Assembly (NCBI GenBank): GCA_029979265.1
Contig: JAPOHW010000019.1
Location: 1 to 59,515, forward strand
Length of the DNA: 59,515 nucleotides
DNA from: Actinomycetota bacterium
GTDB lineage: Bacteria; Actinomycetota; Acidimicrobiia; Acidimicrobiales; Aldehydirespiratoraceae
Reading direction: 5' to 3'
The notes under the pieces were generated by a model. That model saw nothing but the letters and a program-made list of their open reading frames with translations, was not told the DNA's origin and made no database searches. The translations under genes and the position numbers were made by a program. Shown here one piece after another: positions 51,606-59,515 of the stretch (the first letter of the stretch is position 1; every line of letters begins with the position of its first letter).

Positions 51606-51623
51606 CCTGGGAGCGCTCCCAGG
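51606..51623. promoter_or_regulatory. Perfect CebR-type operator before GH3
   Basis: CCTGGGAGCGCTCCCAGG is an 18-bp perfect palindrome containing the full TGGGAGCGCTCCCA consensus. It matches the two sites before the ABC operon and so places the GH3 gene under the same regulator, 13 kb away. Its position between divergent genes means it could also affect the lactonase operon. Confidence 0.88.
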
Positions 51624-51627
51624 ACAC

Positions 51628-51633
51628 TAGGAT
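51628..51633 (+). promoter_or_regulatory. -10 box of the GH3 gene
   Basis: TAGGAT, with the -35 position buried in the operator. A start point about seven bases later (51640) coincides with the GTG at 51641, suggesting a leaderless mRNA. Confidence 0.4.
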
Positions 51634-51640
51634 CAGGGAG

Positions 51641-53653
51641 GTGTGGCGTCAACCACGTCGAGTTCGGAACCGCCGGGCGTACCCCACGACAGTCGTACAA
51701 GCCGAGCCATCTTCGGTCGTCATCCGCAACATTCGTCGCTGTGGATCACGTGGCCGTCTGACCGGTTGGGCGGGTGCTCTACTCGCCGTTGTGTCGATCA
51801 CCGTTGCCTGCAGCGACGAGGCACCGTCGACCGACGCGCCGCTGCCGACGACAGCAGCGTCGACCGACGAGTCCGAACCAACCGCTGCCGGCGCACTTCC
51901 CTATCGCGATCCGGCCCTCGCCATTCACCTCCGAGTCGAGGACCTGCTCGAGCGAATGACATTGGGCGAGAAGATCGGGCAGATGACCCTCGTCGAGAAG
52001 AACAGTGTTGCGCCTTCCGACATCGCCCGCCTGGGTCTTGGAGGCTTGCTCAGTGGCGGCGGCGGCTCACCGCGAGACAACTCCCCGACGGGGTGGGCCA
52101 CCATGGTCGAGGAATTCCAGACAGCAGCGCTCGAGTCGCGACTCGGTATCCCGTTGCTGTACGGGGTCGACGCAGTCCACGGCCACAGCAACGTCGTTGG
52201 CGCAGTGATCTTTCCGCACAATGTGGGTCTCGGGGCCGCCGACAACCCGGAACTCATGGAGCGCATCGGCCGGGTCACCGCAGCAGAAATGGTGGCCACC
52301 AACATCCACTGGAATTTCGCACCAGCGGTTTCGGTGCCGCGCGACATCCGCTGGGGTCGCACCTACGAGGGCTTCGCCGAGGACACCGACCGCGTCACCA
52401 GGCTTGCGACGGCCTATCTGCGCGGCCTCCAGGGTGACTCGCTGTCTGATCGCACCAGCGTTCTTGCAACTCCCAAGCACTTCGTCGGTGACGGAGGAAC
52501 GTCATGGGGCACGTCGACAACGTCCGACTATCGCATCGACCAAGGCGTGACCGACATCGACGAGACGGAACTGCGCACAGTTCACCTGCCCCCCTATGCG
52601 GCCGCTGTCGATGCTGGGGCACGCAGCGTCATGGTGTCCTACTCCAGCTGGGGGGGCGAGAAAATGCACGCCCAGTCGTACCTTCTGACCGACGTGCTCA
52701 AGGACGAACTCGGATTCACCGGCTTTGTTGTGTCGGATTGGGAAGCGATCGACCAGATCGACGACGACTACGGCACATCGGTCGTGCGTTCCATCAATGC
52801 AGGCGTCGACATGAACATGGTGCCGCGCGCGTACCACGACTTCATCGACGAACTGACCCGGGCCGTCGAGGTCGGCGAGGTGTCGATCGACCGGATCGAC
52901 GATGCTGTTCGCCGGATCCTTCGCGTCAAGTTCGAGCTTGGATTGTTCGAGAACCCGTACGGCGAGCCGGAACGCATCGTGGACGTCGGCTCGGACTCCC
53001 ACCGACTCCTCGCACGCGAGGCAGTGGCACAGTCGCAGGTCCTCCTCCGCAACCAACGCTCGATCCTCCCGCTCGATCCGAACATCGAAGCGCTGTACGT
53101 TGCGGGTGCCGCAGCTGACGACATCGGAATGCAGAGCGGTGGCTGGACGATCTCGTGGCAGGGCGGTCTGGGCGAAGTCACCGACGGAATGACCATCCTC
53201 GACGGAGTCCGCAACGCCGTGCACGCCAACACCAGCGTGCTTTTCGATCGCAACGGCCGCTTTGGCGACCTTGCTCCCGGTACCGAGATGGTCTGTCTGG
53301 CCGTCGTCGGGGAGTTCCCCTATGCCGAGGGCTTCGGCGATGTCGCCGAGCCTCGGTTGCCCGACAGCCATCTCGCCCTCGTCGAACACATGCGAGGGCA
53401 GTGCGACGACCTGATCGTTGTCGTCCTGTCTGGTCGTCCAGTCCTGATTTCCGACCATGTCGAGGACTGGGACGCAGTGGTGGCCGCATGGCTTCCCGGC
53501 TCCGAGGGCGACGGCGTAGCCGATGTGCTCTTCGGAACAGAGCCGTTCACCGGCACACTCCCCTACACGTGGCCGCGAGACGCTGCGCAGCTGCCCGAAC
53601 CAGGTGATGACGCCCTCTTCCCCTACGGATTCGGCCTCACCGGGAACGGCTAG
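51641..53653 (+). CDS. Secreted GH3 beta-glucosidase, probably a lipoprotein
   Basis: 670 residues from the GTG at 51641. An in-frame ATG at 51602 is less likely because it would place the operator inside the gene. A basic N-terminus, a hydrophobic segment (GWAGALLAVVSITVACSDEA) and a Cys like a lipobox come first, then a Ser/Thr/Pro linker. The GH3 domains follow: LLERMTLGEKIGQMTLVEKN, the KHFVGDGGTSWGTS substrate-binding motif, nucleophile Asp366 in GFVVSDWEAID, and the alpha/beta sandwich. There is no C-terminal FnIII domain. It likely removes glucose from laminari- or cello-oligomers outside the cell. Its stop overlaps the stop of the BVMO gene. Confidence 0.9.
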   Translation: MWRQPRRVRNRRAYPTTVVQAEPSSVVIRNIRRCGSRGRLTGWAGALLAVVSITVACSDEAPSTDAPLPTTAASTDESEPTAAGALPYRDPALAIHLRVEDLLERMTLGEKIGQMTLVEKNSVAPSDIARLGLGGLLSGGGGSPRDNSPTGWATMVEEFQTAALESRLGIPLLYGVDAVHGHSNVVGAVIFPHNVGLGAADNPELMERIGRVTAAEMVATNIHWNFAPAVSVPRDIRWGRTYEGFAEDTDRVTRLATAYLRGLQGDSLSDRTSVLATPKHFVGDGGTSWGTSTTSDYRIDQGVTDIDETELRTVHLPPYAAAVDAGARSVMVSYSSWGGEKMHAQSYLLTDVLKDELGFTGFVVSDWEAIDQIDDDYGTSVVRSINAGVDMNMVPRAYHDFIDELTRAVEVGEVSIDRIDDAVRRILRVKFELGLFENPYGEPERIVDVGSDSHRLLAREAVAQSQVLLRNQRSILPLDPNIEALYVAGAAADDIGMQSGGWTISWQGGLGEVTDGMTILDGVRNAVHANTSVLFDRNGRFGDLAPGTEMVCLAVVGEFPYAEGFGDVAEPRLPDSHLALVEHMRGQCDDLIVVVLSGRPVLISDHVEDWDAVVAAWLPGSEGDGVADVLFGTEPFTGTLPYTWPRDAAQLPEPGDDALFPYGFGLTGNG

Positions 53654-55254
53654 CGGCGCGCTTCGAAGACGAACCCATCGAACCCGGTCTCCGCAACCTC
53701 GGTGAGGCGATTGAAGTACATCGAACCGCCGAGGTGGCCGAGGAACTGCCGGGGTTTGCCTGGAATGTTTGCGCCCAGGTACCAGGAATCGGTCCTCGGG
53801 TAGAGGGTGCGATGTGCGATGCCTTGGATCTCGGCGTCCCACGACGCCTCCGCTTCGACAGTGGGTTCGACGGCCCCCAGTTCCTCGGATTCGAGGTGGC
53901 GAATGCATGCGTCGATCCACTTGGTCTGGAGTTCGGCACCAAGGGGCATCGTGAAGAAGACCCCGGGTGAGCCAGGACCATGAATCATGAAAAGGTTCGG
54001 AAAGCCGGCCACGGTCATGCCGAGGTTTGTGTCGAACCGCTCCGCCCACTTCTCTCGCAGCGACACCCCTCGGCGTCCCTTTGGGTTGAGCTGCAACATC
54101 GATCCACTCACTGCGTCGAAGCCGGTGGCGAGCACGAGCATGTCGATCGGGTGCTCGGCGTCGGTGGTGTGCACCGCTGTGGTGCTGAACCGCTCGATGG
54201 GATCGGTCCGGAGGTCGACCAGCGTCACGTTCTTGCGGTTGTAGGTCTCGAAATAGCCGTTGTCGAGGATGAGACGCTTGGTTCCGAATGGATAACTCGG
54301 CATGAGTTTGGCCGCTGTGTCGGGATCGTCGACGATGCTGCGGATCTTGCCCCGCACGAATGCGCCGATCTCGTCGTTGAGCGCCTCGTCGGTGTACACG
54401 CCTCGAAAGCTGTTGATCGCAAGATGCATGCCACCGCGTTGCCACATCTCCTCATAACGGGCCGCTCGCTCCTCAGGGGAGTGATCACTCGCCTGCAGCT
54501 TCGTCGTCGGGAACGGCCAGCCGCCTCGGTGACGCATCGAACCTCGAAGATCGTCCCAGTTGGCCCGATACTCGGCCAGATCTTCCGAGGCGAGCGGTCG
54601 GTTGCGAGCCGGGAGCGAATACTGCGGGGTTCGCTGAAAGACGGTCACATGCTCGGCCGATGCGGCGATCTGCGGGATGGCCTGGACCCCCGACGACCCG
54701 GTGCCGATCACGCCGACACGTCGACCCTCGAACGAGACCGGTTCGTGAGGCCATCGACCGGTATGAAAGATGTCGCCGTCGAAGTCGGCGATCCCCGGAT
54801 AGTCGGGCATGTTCGCCACGAACAGCGCGCCAACCGCACAGATCAGGAAGCGAGCCGTCGCCTCCTTCCCCTGGTCGGTTTCGATCGTCCAGTGCTGAGT
54901 CTGTTCGTCGTAGTGCGCGTCGGTGACAACGGTGTCGAACGTGATGTCTCGTCGAAGGTCGAGTCGGTCGGCCACGAACTCGACGTACCGCAACACGTCG
55001 GCCTGGCTGCTCTGGGTTTCGGGCCAGACCCACTCGTCGACGAGGTCTTGACTGAACGTGTACGCGTAGAACGGACTACTCGGCGCGTCGACCCGTGCCC
55101 CCGGATAGCGGTTGTACCACCACGTGCCTCCGACATCGCTCGCCCCGTCGAAGCCATGAACGGCAAGTCCCATCTGATCGCGAAGGTGGTGCAACGCGTA
55201 GAGACCACCGAAGCCTGCACCGATGACGATGGCGTCGTAGGTCGGGTCGGACAC
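53650..55254 (-). CDS. Flavin-containing Baeyer-Villiger-type monooxygenase
   Basis: About 534 residues from a GTG at 55254 (VSDPTYDAIVIGAGFGGLYA); a TTG three codons earlier is possible. Two dinucleotide-binding motifs are present: GAGFGG for FAD and GTGSSG for NADPH. Between them lies the BVMO fingerprint FDGDIFHTGRWPHE (FxGxxxHTxxWP). GGTWWYNRYPGARVD is also typical. It inserts oxygen next to a ketone to give an ester or lactone, often in cyclic ketone or steroid catabolism. It is a single-gene unit, divergent from the aminotransferase. Confidence 0.92.
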   Translation of the reverse strand: MSDPTYDAIVIGAGFGGLYALHHLRDQMGLAVHGFDGASDVGGTWWYNRYPGARVDAPSSPFYAYTFSQDLVDEWVWPETQSSQADVLRYVEFVADRLDLRRDITFDTVVTDAHYDEQTQHWTIETDQGKEATARFLICAVGALFVANMPDYPGIADFDGDIFHTGRWPHEPVSFEGRRVGVIGTGSSGVQAIPQIAASAEHVTVFQRTPQYSLPARNRPLASEDLAEYRANWDDLRGSMRHRGGWPFPTTKLQASDHSPEERAARYEEMWQRGGMHLAINSFRGVYTDEALNDEIGAFVRGKIRSIVDDPDTAAKLMPSYPFGTKRLILDNGYFETYNRKNVTLVDLRTDPIERFSTTAVHTTDAEHPIDMLVLATGFDAVSGSMLQLNPKGRRGVSLREKWAERFDTNLGMTVAGFPNLFMIHGPGSPGVFFTMPLGAELQTKWIDACIRHLESEELGAVEPTVEAEASWDAEIQGIAHRTLYPRTDSWYLGANIPGKPRQFLGHLGGSMYFNRLTEVAETGFDGFVFEARR

Positions 55255-55291
55255 GAGGCGCAACGTACCGCGCTGCGGTTACGGTCGGGGA

Positions 55292-56596
55292 ATGCCGACC
55301 ACGGAGCCTGCCGCACAACTCGGTTCCCGACGGGACCGAGCGCTCGGAACAGGGATGCCACTGTTCTACCGGGAGCCACTGCACCTCGTCCGAGGCGACG
55401 GGGTGGAGCTCTTCGATCCCGACGGCCGGCGCTACGTCGACATGTACAACAACGTGCCGTGCGTGGGCCACGCAAACCCCCGAGTGACAGAGGCGATGCG
55501 AGCGCAGCAGTCCACGCTGAACACGCACAGCCGCTACCTCCACGAGTCGATCGTGGAGCTGGCGGAGCGCCTGGCCACGCTGCACACGACGCCGGGAATG
55601 GAGAGCGTCAGTTTCTCCTGTTCCGGAACCGAAGCAGTCGACGTTGCGATGCAGATGGCGCGGATCCGAACAGGGAACCGCGGATTCATCTCCACCGACG
55701 GCACCTACCACGGCAACATCGGTGACGTGGGTGGGCTCGGACTGGCCGCCCGCACGCCCGAGGCATTCCCGACGATCCGAACGATCCCGTTTCCGCAGAG
55801 ACTTCGTCCGATCGAACCCGGACTCAGCGACGCCGAACTCACCGAGGCCTACCTCGCCCGGCTCGACGCCGCCATCGAGTCACTGAAGACCGCAGGGCAC
55901 GGTGTTGCTGCGCTGGTGCTCTGTTCGATCCAGGCAAACGAGGGCCTGCCCGACATCCCGTCTGGCTTCATGGCTCACGCATCGGCGATGGTCAAGACGA
56001 ACGGGGGTCTGGTGATCGCCGACGAGGTGCAAGCCGGCTACGGACGGCCCGGCCGCTGGTGGGGGTACGAGGTATCCGGACTCCAGCCCGACATCGTGGT
56101 CACCGGAAAGCCGATGGGAAACGGGCTGCCGCTGTCGGCCACGACGTCGAGCCACGAGATCGTCTCGGCGTGGCGAGCGAAGGCCGGCTACTTCAACACC
56201 TTTGCTTCGAGCCCGCTGCAAGCCGCAGTGGGTCTGGCCGTTCTCGACGAGATCGAGGAACGTCAACTTGTCGAAAACGCCGCTCGGGTCGGGGCACGAC
56301 TGAGCGCCGAGCTCACGGCCCGCCTCGACCCGGACCATCATCCGTGGTTGGCCGAAGTCCGAGGTGTCGGACTCTTCCTTGCGATCGAGGTCGTCGAGTC
56401 GCACGACACGCTTGCGCCAGACGCCGAGCGGGCGGTCGATGTGGTGAACCGCCTCAAGGATGCCGGCTTCTTGACCTCCAACGCCGGGGCTCACCGCAAC
56501 GTGGTGAAGATCCGGCCACCGCTGGTGTTCTCCGATGCGAATGCCGACGAGTTCTTGACGGCCTTCGATCGCGTGCTCCTCGAACTCGATGGCTGA
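55292..56596 (+). CDS. Class III PLP-dependent aminotransferase
   Basis: 434 residues. Fold type I motifs are YVDMYNNVPCVGHANPRVTE, the Ser-Gly-Thr phosphate site (SCSGTEAVDVAMQMAR), the cofactor Asp in GGLVIADEVQAGYGRPG and the Schiff-base Lys in VVTGKPMGNGLPLSA. The sequence resembles the AGXT2-like/phospho-lyase branch. It overlaps the following APH-kinase gene by 8 bp. In other bacteria an APH kinase and a class III aminotransferase are fused in one polypeptide, so they probably act together on an amino alcohol or amino acid. Confidence 0.88.
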   Translation: MPTTEPAAQLGSRRDRALGTGMPLFYREPLHLVRGDGVELFDPDGRRYVDMYNNVPCVGHANPRVTEAMRAQQSTLNTHSRYLHESIVELAERLATLHTTPGMESVSFSCSGTEAVDVAMQMARIRTGNRGFISTDGTYHGNIGDVGGLGLAARTPEAFPTIRTIPFPQRLRPIEPGLSDAELTEAYLARLDAAIESLKTAGHGVAALVLCSIQANEGLPDIPSGFMAHASAMVKTNGGLVIADEVQAGYGRPGRWWGYEVSGLQPDIVVTGKPMGNGLPLSATTSSHEIVSAWRAKAGYFNTFASSPLQAAVGLAVLDEIEERQLVENAARVGARLSAELTARLDPDHHPWLAEVRGVGLFLAIEVVESHDTLAPDAERAVDVVNRLKDAGFLTSNAGAHRNVVKIRPPLVFSDANADEFLTAFDRVLLELDG

Positions 56597-57584
56597 CCCC
56601 AACCTTCTTCGCGCAGCAGCCGAACGGGCCTGTGCCCGGTTCGACCTCGACGATCACAATGTCGAGTTGGTGGCTGTCGGGGAGAACGTCACCTATTGCG
56701 CCCGACGAGACGAATCGGCGTACGTCCTTCGCCTGCACCGCCCGGGCTACCACACCCTCGCAGAGCTCGACTCCGAGCGGCTCTGGCTCGAAGCCCTTCG
56801 CACTGCCGGCATCAGCGTGCCCGAGCCGGTCTGCGCGCCAGATGGCCGGTACTTCATCCCTGTCGAGGTGACACCGAACGACGAGCGCTTTGCCGGCCTG
56901 ACCCGCTGGCGAGACGGTGCCGTTGTCGCCGATCTCCAACAATCGACCGACGTGACCGCCGAGGTGACCGACGCGTTCGCCCAGCTCGGCACGCTGATGG
57001 CACAGATGCACACCCAAGCCGTTGCTTGGGATCCCCCCGCCCACTTCACCCGTCAACGACTCGACGCCGACGGACTCGTCGGTGAGGCTCCGTTCTGGGG
57101 CCGCTTCTGGGAGGCCGAGGAGCTCTCCACCTCGCAAGCGGATGCGCTCGAAGCGGCTCGTCTCGTCGCACTCGACCGGCTTCGACGCTACGGCGAACCG
57201 GTCGATCGGTTCAGCGTCATCCATGCTGATCTGCACCTCGGCAACCTCCTCGTCGACTCCACCGGCGCCCTGAGCGTGATCGACTTCGACGACGCCGGGT
57301 ACGGATGGCATCAATACGACATGGCCGTTGCGCTCTTGCACATGCAGGACGCACCCGACGCTGCATCGGCCCGATCCGCGTTCTTCGAGGCGTACCGTAC
57401 GGTTCGTCCGATCAGCGACGACGACCTCACCTGGGTGTCGTTCTTCGAGACGGTGCGATTGATGATGCTGATCGGGTGGAAGGCGCAGCGTCCCGAGGTG
57501 GTCTGGCCGGCGGGCCGATTCGACGACGTGGTCGACGAAGCCCTCGCTCGGGTCGGTGACCTCGACCAACCCACCATTGCATGA
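56589..57584 (+). CDS. APH/homoserine-kinase-II-like phosphotransferase
   Basis: 331 residues. The kinase-like fold has the catalytic motif VIHADLHLGNLLVDSTG (HxDxxxxN) and VIDFDDAGYGWHQYDMAVAL (the DFG-equivalent metal Asp). The N-lobe (YVLRLHRPGYHTLAELDSER) contains the ATP-binding Arg/Lys region. It may phosphorylate a small hydroxy- or amino-compound before or after the coupled aminotransferase acts. It converges with the crotonase gene, with two bases between the stops. Confidence 0.85.
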   Translation: MADPNLLRAAAERACARFDLDDHNVELVAVGENVTYCARRDESAYVLRLHRPGYHTLAELDSERLWLEALRTAGISVPEPVCAPDGRYFIPVEVTPNDERFAGLTRWRDGAVVADLQQSTDVTAEVTDAFAQLGTLMAQMHTQAVAWDPPAHFTRQRLDADGLVGEAPFWGRFWEAEELSTSQADALEAARLVALDRLRRYGEPVDRFSVIHADLHLGNLLVDSTGALSVIDFDDAGYGWHQYDMAVALLHMQDAPDAASARSAFFEAYRTVRPISDDDLTWVSFFETVRLMMLIGWKAQRPEVVWPAGRFDDVVDEALARVGDLDQPTIA

Positions 57585-57586
57585 GC

Positions 57587-58387
57587 TCAGATGTTGTCGA
57601 AGACGCCGCCTCGGCCTTTCCCAGAACTGAACCGACTCGCCCCTTCGCGACTCTCGCCTGATCGGAGGGTGGTTTCACCGAGGATCCCTTCGTTGTGCAT
57701 CGCAGCCTCGAAATCGAGATCCCACTGCTCGATCGCTGATCGTCGATCGGTACGCAGGCACGACTGCGGAAACTGCGCGATCTGTTGGGCCAGCTCGACA
57801 GCAGCCCCGAGCGATGTACCGGCTGGGACAACACGGTTGGCGAGCCCCATCTGCTTGGCCTCGTCGGCATCGACGGCACGGCCGGTCAAGATCATGTCCA
57901 TCGCATTGGAATGTCCGATCAAACGCGGCAGCCGCACGGTCCCACCGTCGATCAGGGGCACGCCCCAACGACGGCAGTAGACACCGAACGTTGCGTCTTG
58001 GTCTACGACTCGCATGTCGCACCACAGCGCCAACTCGAGACCACCAGCAACCGCGTACCCCGACACCGCAGCGATCACGGGCTTGGCAAGGCGAAGGTAC
58101 GACGGCCCCATCGGTGCCCGTGCCTCATGGCGATCGATCGGGGGTGCCGGTGGCGGGGTCGGCTCGAAGGTTCCATCACCGACCGCCTTGAGGTCAGCCC
58201 CGGCACAGAATGTTCCACCGGCACCGGTGAGCACTGCGACCTTCAACGAGTCGTCGAGATCGAAGTCGACAAACGCCTGCCCGAGCAGCCGGGCCGTGGG
58301 TGAGTCGACGGCATTGCGGGCCTGAGGACGGTTGATGGTGACGACGAGTATCTCGTCTCGTCGTTCCGTCAGGACGGTGTCGGTCAT
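57587..58387 (-). CDS. Enoyl-CoA hydratase/isomerase (crotonase) family protein
   Basis: 266 residues. The oxyanion-hole segments are FCAGADLKAVG and VSGYAVAGGLELALWCD, the latter keeping the first catalytic Glu. At the second Glu position (usual FGxPE) the protein reads ATFGVYCRRWGVPLID, so the classic hydratase pair is incomplete. An isomerase, hydrolase or thioesterase activity on acyl-CoA is possible. The C-terminus GKGRGGVFDNI is usual for short crotonases. It diverges from the phosphotransferase at the right edge. Confidence 0.88.
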   Translation of the reverse strand: MTDTVLTERRDEILVVTINRPQARNAVDSPTARLLGQAFVDFDLDDSLKVAVLTGAGGTFCAGADLKAVGDGTFEPTPPPAPPIDRHEARAPMGPSYLRLAKPVIAAVSGYAVAGGLELALWCDMRVVDQDATFGVYCRRWGVPLIDGGTVRLPRLIGHSNAMDMILTGRAVDADEAKQMGLANRVVPAGTSLGAAVELAQQIAQFPQSCLRTDRRSAIEQWDLDFEAAMHNEGILGETTLRSGESREGASRFSSGKGRGGVFDNI

Positions 58388-58451
58388 AGCCCTTCTCTAG
58401 CCGAGACGAGCCCCCACATTCGACTCGTACCCGATCGGGCATGGTTGTCGC

Positions 58452-58480
58452 TTGACAGTTCGCTCGAGATTCGATCGAGT
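58452..58480 (+). promoter_or_regulatory. Putative promoter of the terminal phosphotransferase gene
   Basis: A perfect -35 box TTGACA (58452-58457) is followed after 17 bases by TCGAGT (58475-58480), a weak -10. The start would fall at about 58487-58489, coinciding with the GTG, again leaderless. CTCGA...TCGAG half-sites lie in the spacer region. Confidence 0.4.
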
Positions 58481-58488
58481 GACGTGTC

Positions 58489-59515
58489 GTGAGAACATCG
58501 GAGAATACGATCGATCCGTTCGGGGCCGAGGTTCCACCCGAACTCGGGGCGGTCCGCGCCGGCGAGGAGCTCGATTGGGCGACGATCGAGGCATACCTCC
58601 GTGCCGAACTTCCCGACGATCTCGATCTTGGTGGTGCATTTTCGGTCCTTCAGTTTCCCAACGGCTCGGCCAACCTCACCTACCTGATCCGGTTCGGCAC
58701 GACCGAGTTGGTCTTGCGGCGCCCTCCTCACGGCTCGCTGGCTCCGGGAGCCCACGACATGGGTCGGGAGTACACCGTGCTCTCGAGGCTCTGGCACGTC
58801 TTCGAGCGGGCCCCTCGGGCGTACCTGTTCTGCGGCGACCACACAGTCGCCGGTGCCGACTTCTTCGTGATGGAGCGACGCCGTGGCGAGGTGATCCGAG
58901 GAGTGATTCCCGAATCGATGCGCGACCAACCCGACGTTGGTCGTCGGATCGGCTACGCACTCGTCGATGCGATCGCCGAGTTCCATCTCCTCGACCCCAC
59001 CTCTGTCAGCCTCGGCGACCTCGGTCGACCCGATGGTTTCGTGGAACGCCAGGTCGCAGGCTGGAGGAAACGGTGGGACCTGGTGGCCGACGAACGCCAC
59101 GACATCGCCATGTCCGAGATCCACGCCCGTCTCGAACGCTCGACGCCGGCACCGCAACGGGTGAGCTTCGTCCACAACGACCTGAAGCTCGACAACTGCA
59201 TGTTCGCCGCCGGTCAGCCCGATGTCGTGACCTCGTTCTTCGATTGGGACATGACCACGCTCGGTGATCCCCTGGTCGATCTCGGAACCCTTCTCAACTA
59301 CTGGCCCGAAGCCGACGACGGTCCGGAATCACCCCGGCTCAGCCACGATGGGATGCAACGGATGGGCCTACCGACCCGGTCCGAGATCGCAGGGCGGTAC
59401 GGCGAGCGGAGCGGCCTCGACATATCGGTCACCGGCTGGTACGACGCCTTCGCCCAGTGGAAGACCGCCACCGTCATTCAACAACTCCACCACCGTTGGC
59501 TGGTCGGGGCATCGA
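58489..59515 (+). CDS. APH-type phosphotransferase (ACAD10-like kinase), partial at the right edge
   Basis: Open from the GTG at 58489 to the window end (342 codons, no stop). It begins VRTSENTIDPFGAEVPPELG. Kinase motifs are GSANLTYLIRFG and ELVLRRPPHGSLAPGAHDMG (N-lobe, Lys/Arg ATP contact), VSFVHNDLKLDNCMFAAG (HxDxxxxN catalytic loop) and SFFDWDMTTLGDPLVDLGTL (metal Asp). This is the family found next to or fused with acyl-CoA dehydrogenases (ACAD10/11), which phosphorylate 4-hydroxyacyl-CoAs during beta-oxidation. About the last 10-20 residues are cut off. An acyl-CoA dehydrogenase may follow outside the window. Confidence 0.88.
   Translation, partial: MRTSENTIDPFGAEVPPELGAVRAGEELDWATIEAYLRAELPDDLDLGGAFSVLQFPNGSANLTYLIRFGTTELVLRRPPHGSLAPGAHDMGREYTVLSRLWHVFERAPRAYLFCGDHTVAGADFFVMERRRGEVIRGVIPESMRDQPDVGRRIGYALVDAIAEFHLLDPTSVSLGDLGRPDGFVERQVAGWRKRWDLVADERHDIAMSEIHARLERSTPAPQRVSFVHNDLKLDNCMFAAGQPDVVTSFFDWDMTTLGDPLVDLGTLLNYWPEADDGPESPRLSHDGMQRMGLPTRSEIAGRYGERSGLDISVTGWYDAFAQWKTATVIQQLHHRWLVGAS

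Larger units (their letters stand above)
51338..51640. other. Divergent intergenic control region, lactonase operon versus GH3
   Basis: 303 bases without a gene. It holds the perfect CebR-type operator at 51606-51623. A minus-strand pair TTGTCA (51582-51577) and GACAAC (17-base spacer) could be the lactonase-operon promoter. GTTGTC...GACAAC half-sites flank about 18 bases in the same place. I see no hairpin terminator or small gene. Confidence 0.5.

Noticed and set aside
52502..54445. 647-codon minus-strand frame across the GH3 and BVMO genes
   Set aside because: It crosses two well-supported genes, has Arg-rich composition and no recognisable motif.
53980..55725. 581-codon plus-strand frame opposite the BVMO gene
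   Set aside because: Antisense to BVMO fingerprint sequence and out of frame with the real aminotransferase. No family signature.

Overview
The window is chromosomal DNA from a high-GC actinobacterium, most likely a marine or freshwater member of the Acidimicrobiia (Ilumatobacter-like). The evidence is indirect: three DinB-fold, mycothiol-type 'maleylpyruvate isomerase' proteins, F420-type (LLM) oxidoreductases, a proteorhodopsin-type pump, frequent GTG starts, stop/start overlaps, and some promoters that look leaderless. I saw no rRNA, tRNA, CRISPR array or intact mobile element. The assignment rests on family content, not on a database search.

Left part (1-8.0 kb). The window opens in a broken locus: the 3' part of an LLM oxidoreductase runs out of frame into an SDR that lacks its NAD(P)-binding N-terminus. 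A six-gene minus-strand operon follows (5761 down to 828): Ltp-type thiolase, DUF35 partner, two SDRs, a double NTF2-fold protein and an LLM oxidoreductase. It diverges from an amidohydrolase and an FCD/GntR regulator. This looks like acyl-CoA/retro-aldol catabolism of an unknown substrate. From 7.9 to 8.8 kb there is a scar: a 5'-truncated NTF2-like gene, apparently lower-GC DNA, and a small Cys/His protein.

8.8-20.7 kb. A single-gene rhodopsin unit with strong terminators, an anchored acidic protein, a DinB-like protein, a membrane diguanylate cyclase, a secreted choice-of-anchor-B protein, a secreted SGNH esterase, a tandem (double-length) CaiB-type CoA-transferase, another DinB-like protein, an MFS exporter and an NTF2-like protein.

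20.7-37.5 kb. Mostly minus-strand catabolic genes. A TetR regulator sits behind a sulfatase-DJ-1/PfpI fusion. A perfect 11+11 bp inverted repeat then overlays a promoter that appears leaderless, followed by eight tightly packed genes: DUF1330-like, haloalkane-dehalogenase-like, GST, unknown, metallo-beta-lactamase fold, arylsulfatase, aldo/keto reductase and SDR. Next come SRPBCC, Rieske oxygenase, amidase, a small unknown protein and phytanoyl-CoA-dioxygenase-like genes.

37.6-53.7 kb is the most coherent system: a beta-1,3-glucan (laminarin-type) utilisation locus. A CebR-like LacI regulator is followed by CebR-type operators (GGGAGCGCTCCC), a sugar ABC transporter without ATPase, a GH16 lipoprotein and a 1121-residue phosphorylase-like protein resembling GH149. 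Convergent to these is a five-gene operon (lactonase, SDR dehydrogenase, ManD-type dehydratase, KDG kinase, KDPG aldolase) that fits a semi-phosphorylative Entner-Doudoroff route. A GH3 beta-glucosidase diverges from that operon behind a perfect copy of the same operator. Proposed flow: GH16 and GH3 cut glucan outside, the ABC system imports oligomers, the phosphorylase makes glucose-1-phosphate, and free sugar is oxidised to pyruvate plus glyceraldehyde-3-phosphate.

Right end (53.7-59.5 kb). A Baeyer-Villiger-type monooxygenase, a translationally coupled class III aminotransferase/APH-kinase pair, a crotonase-fold protein and an ACAD10-type APH phosphotransferase that runs off the window.
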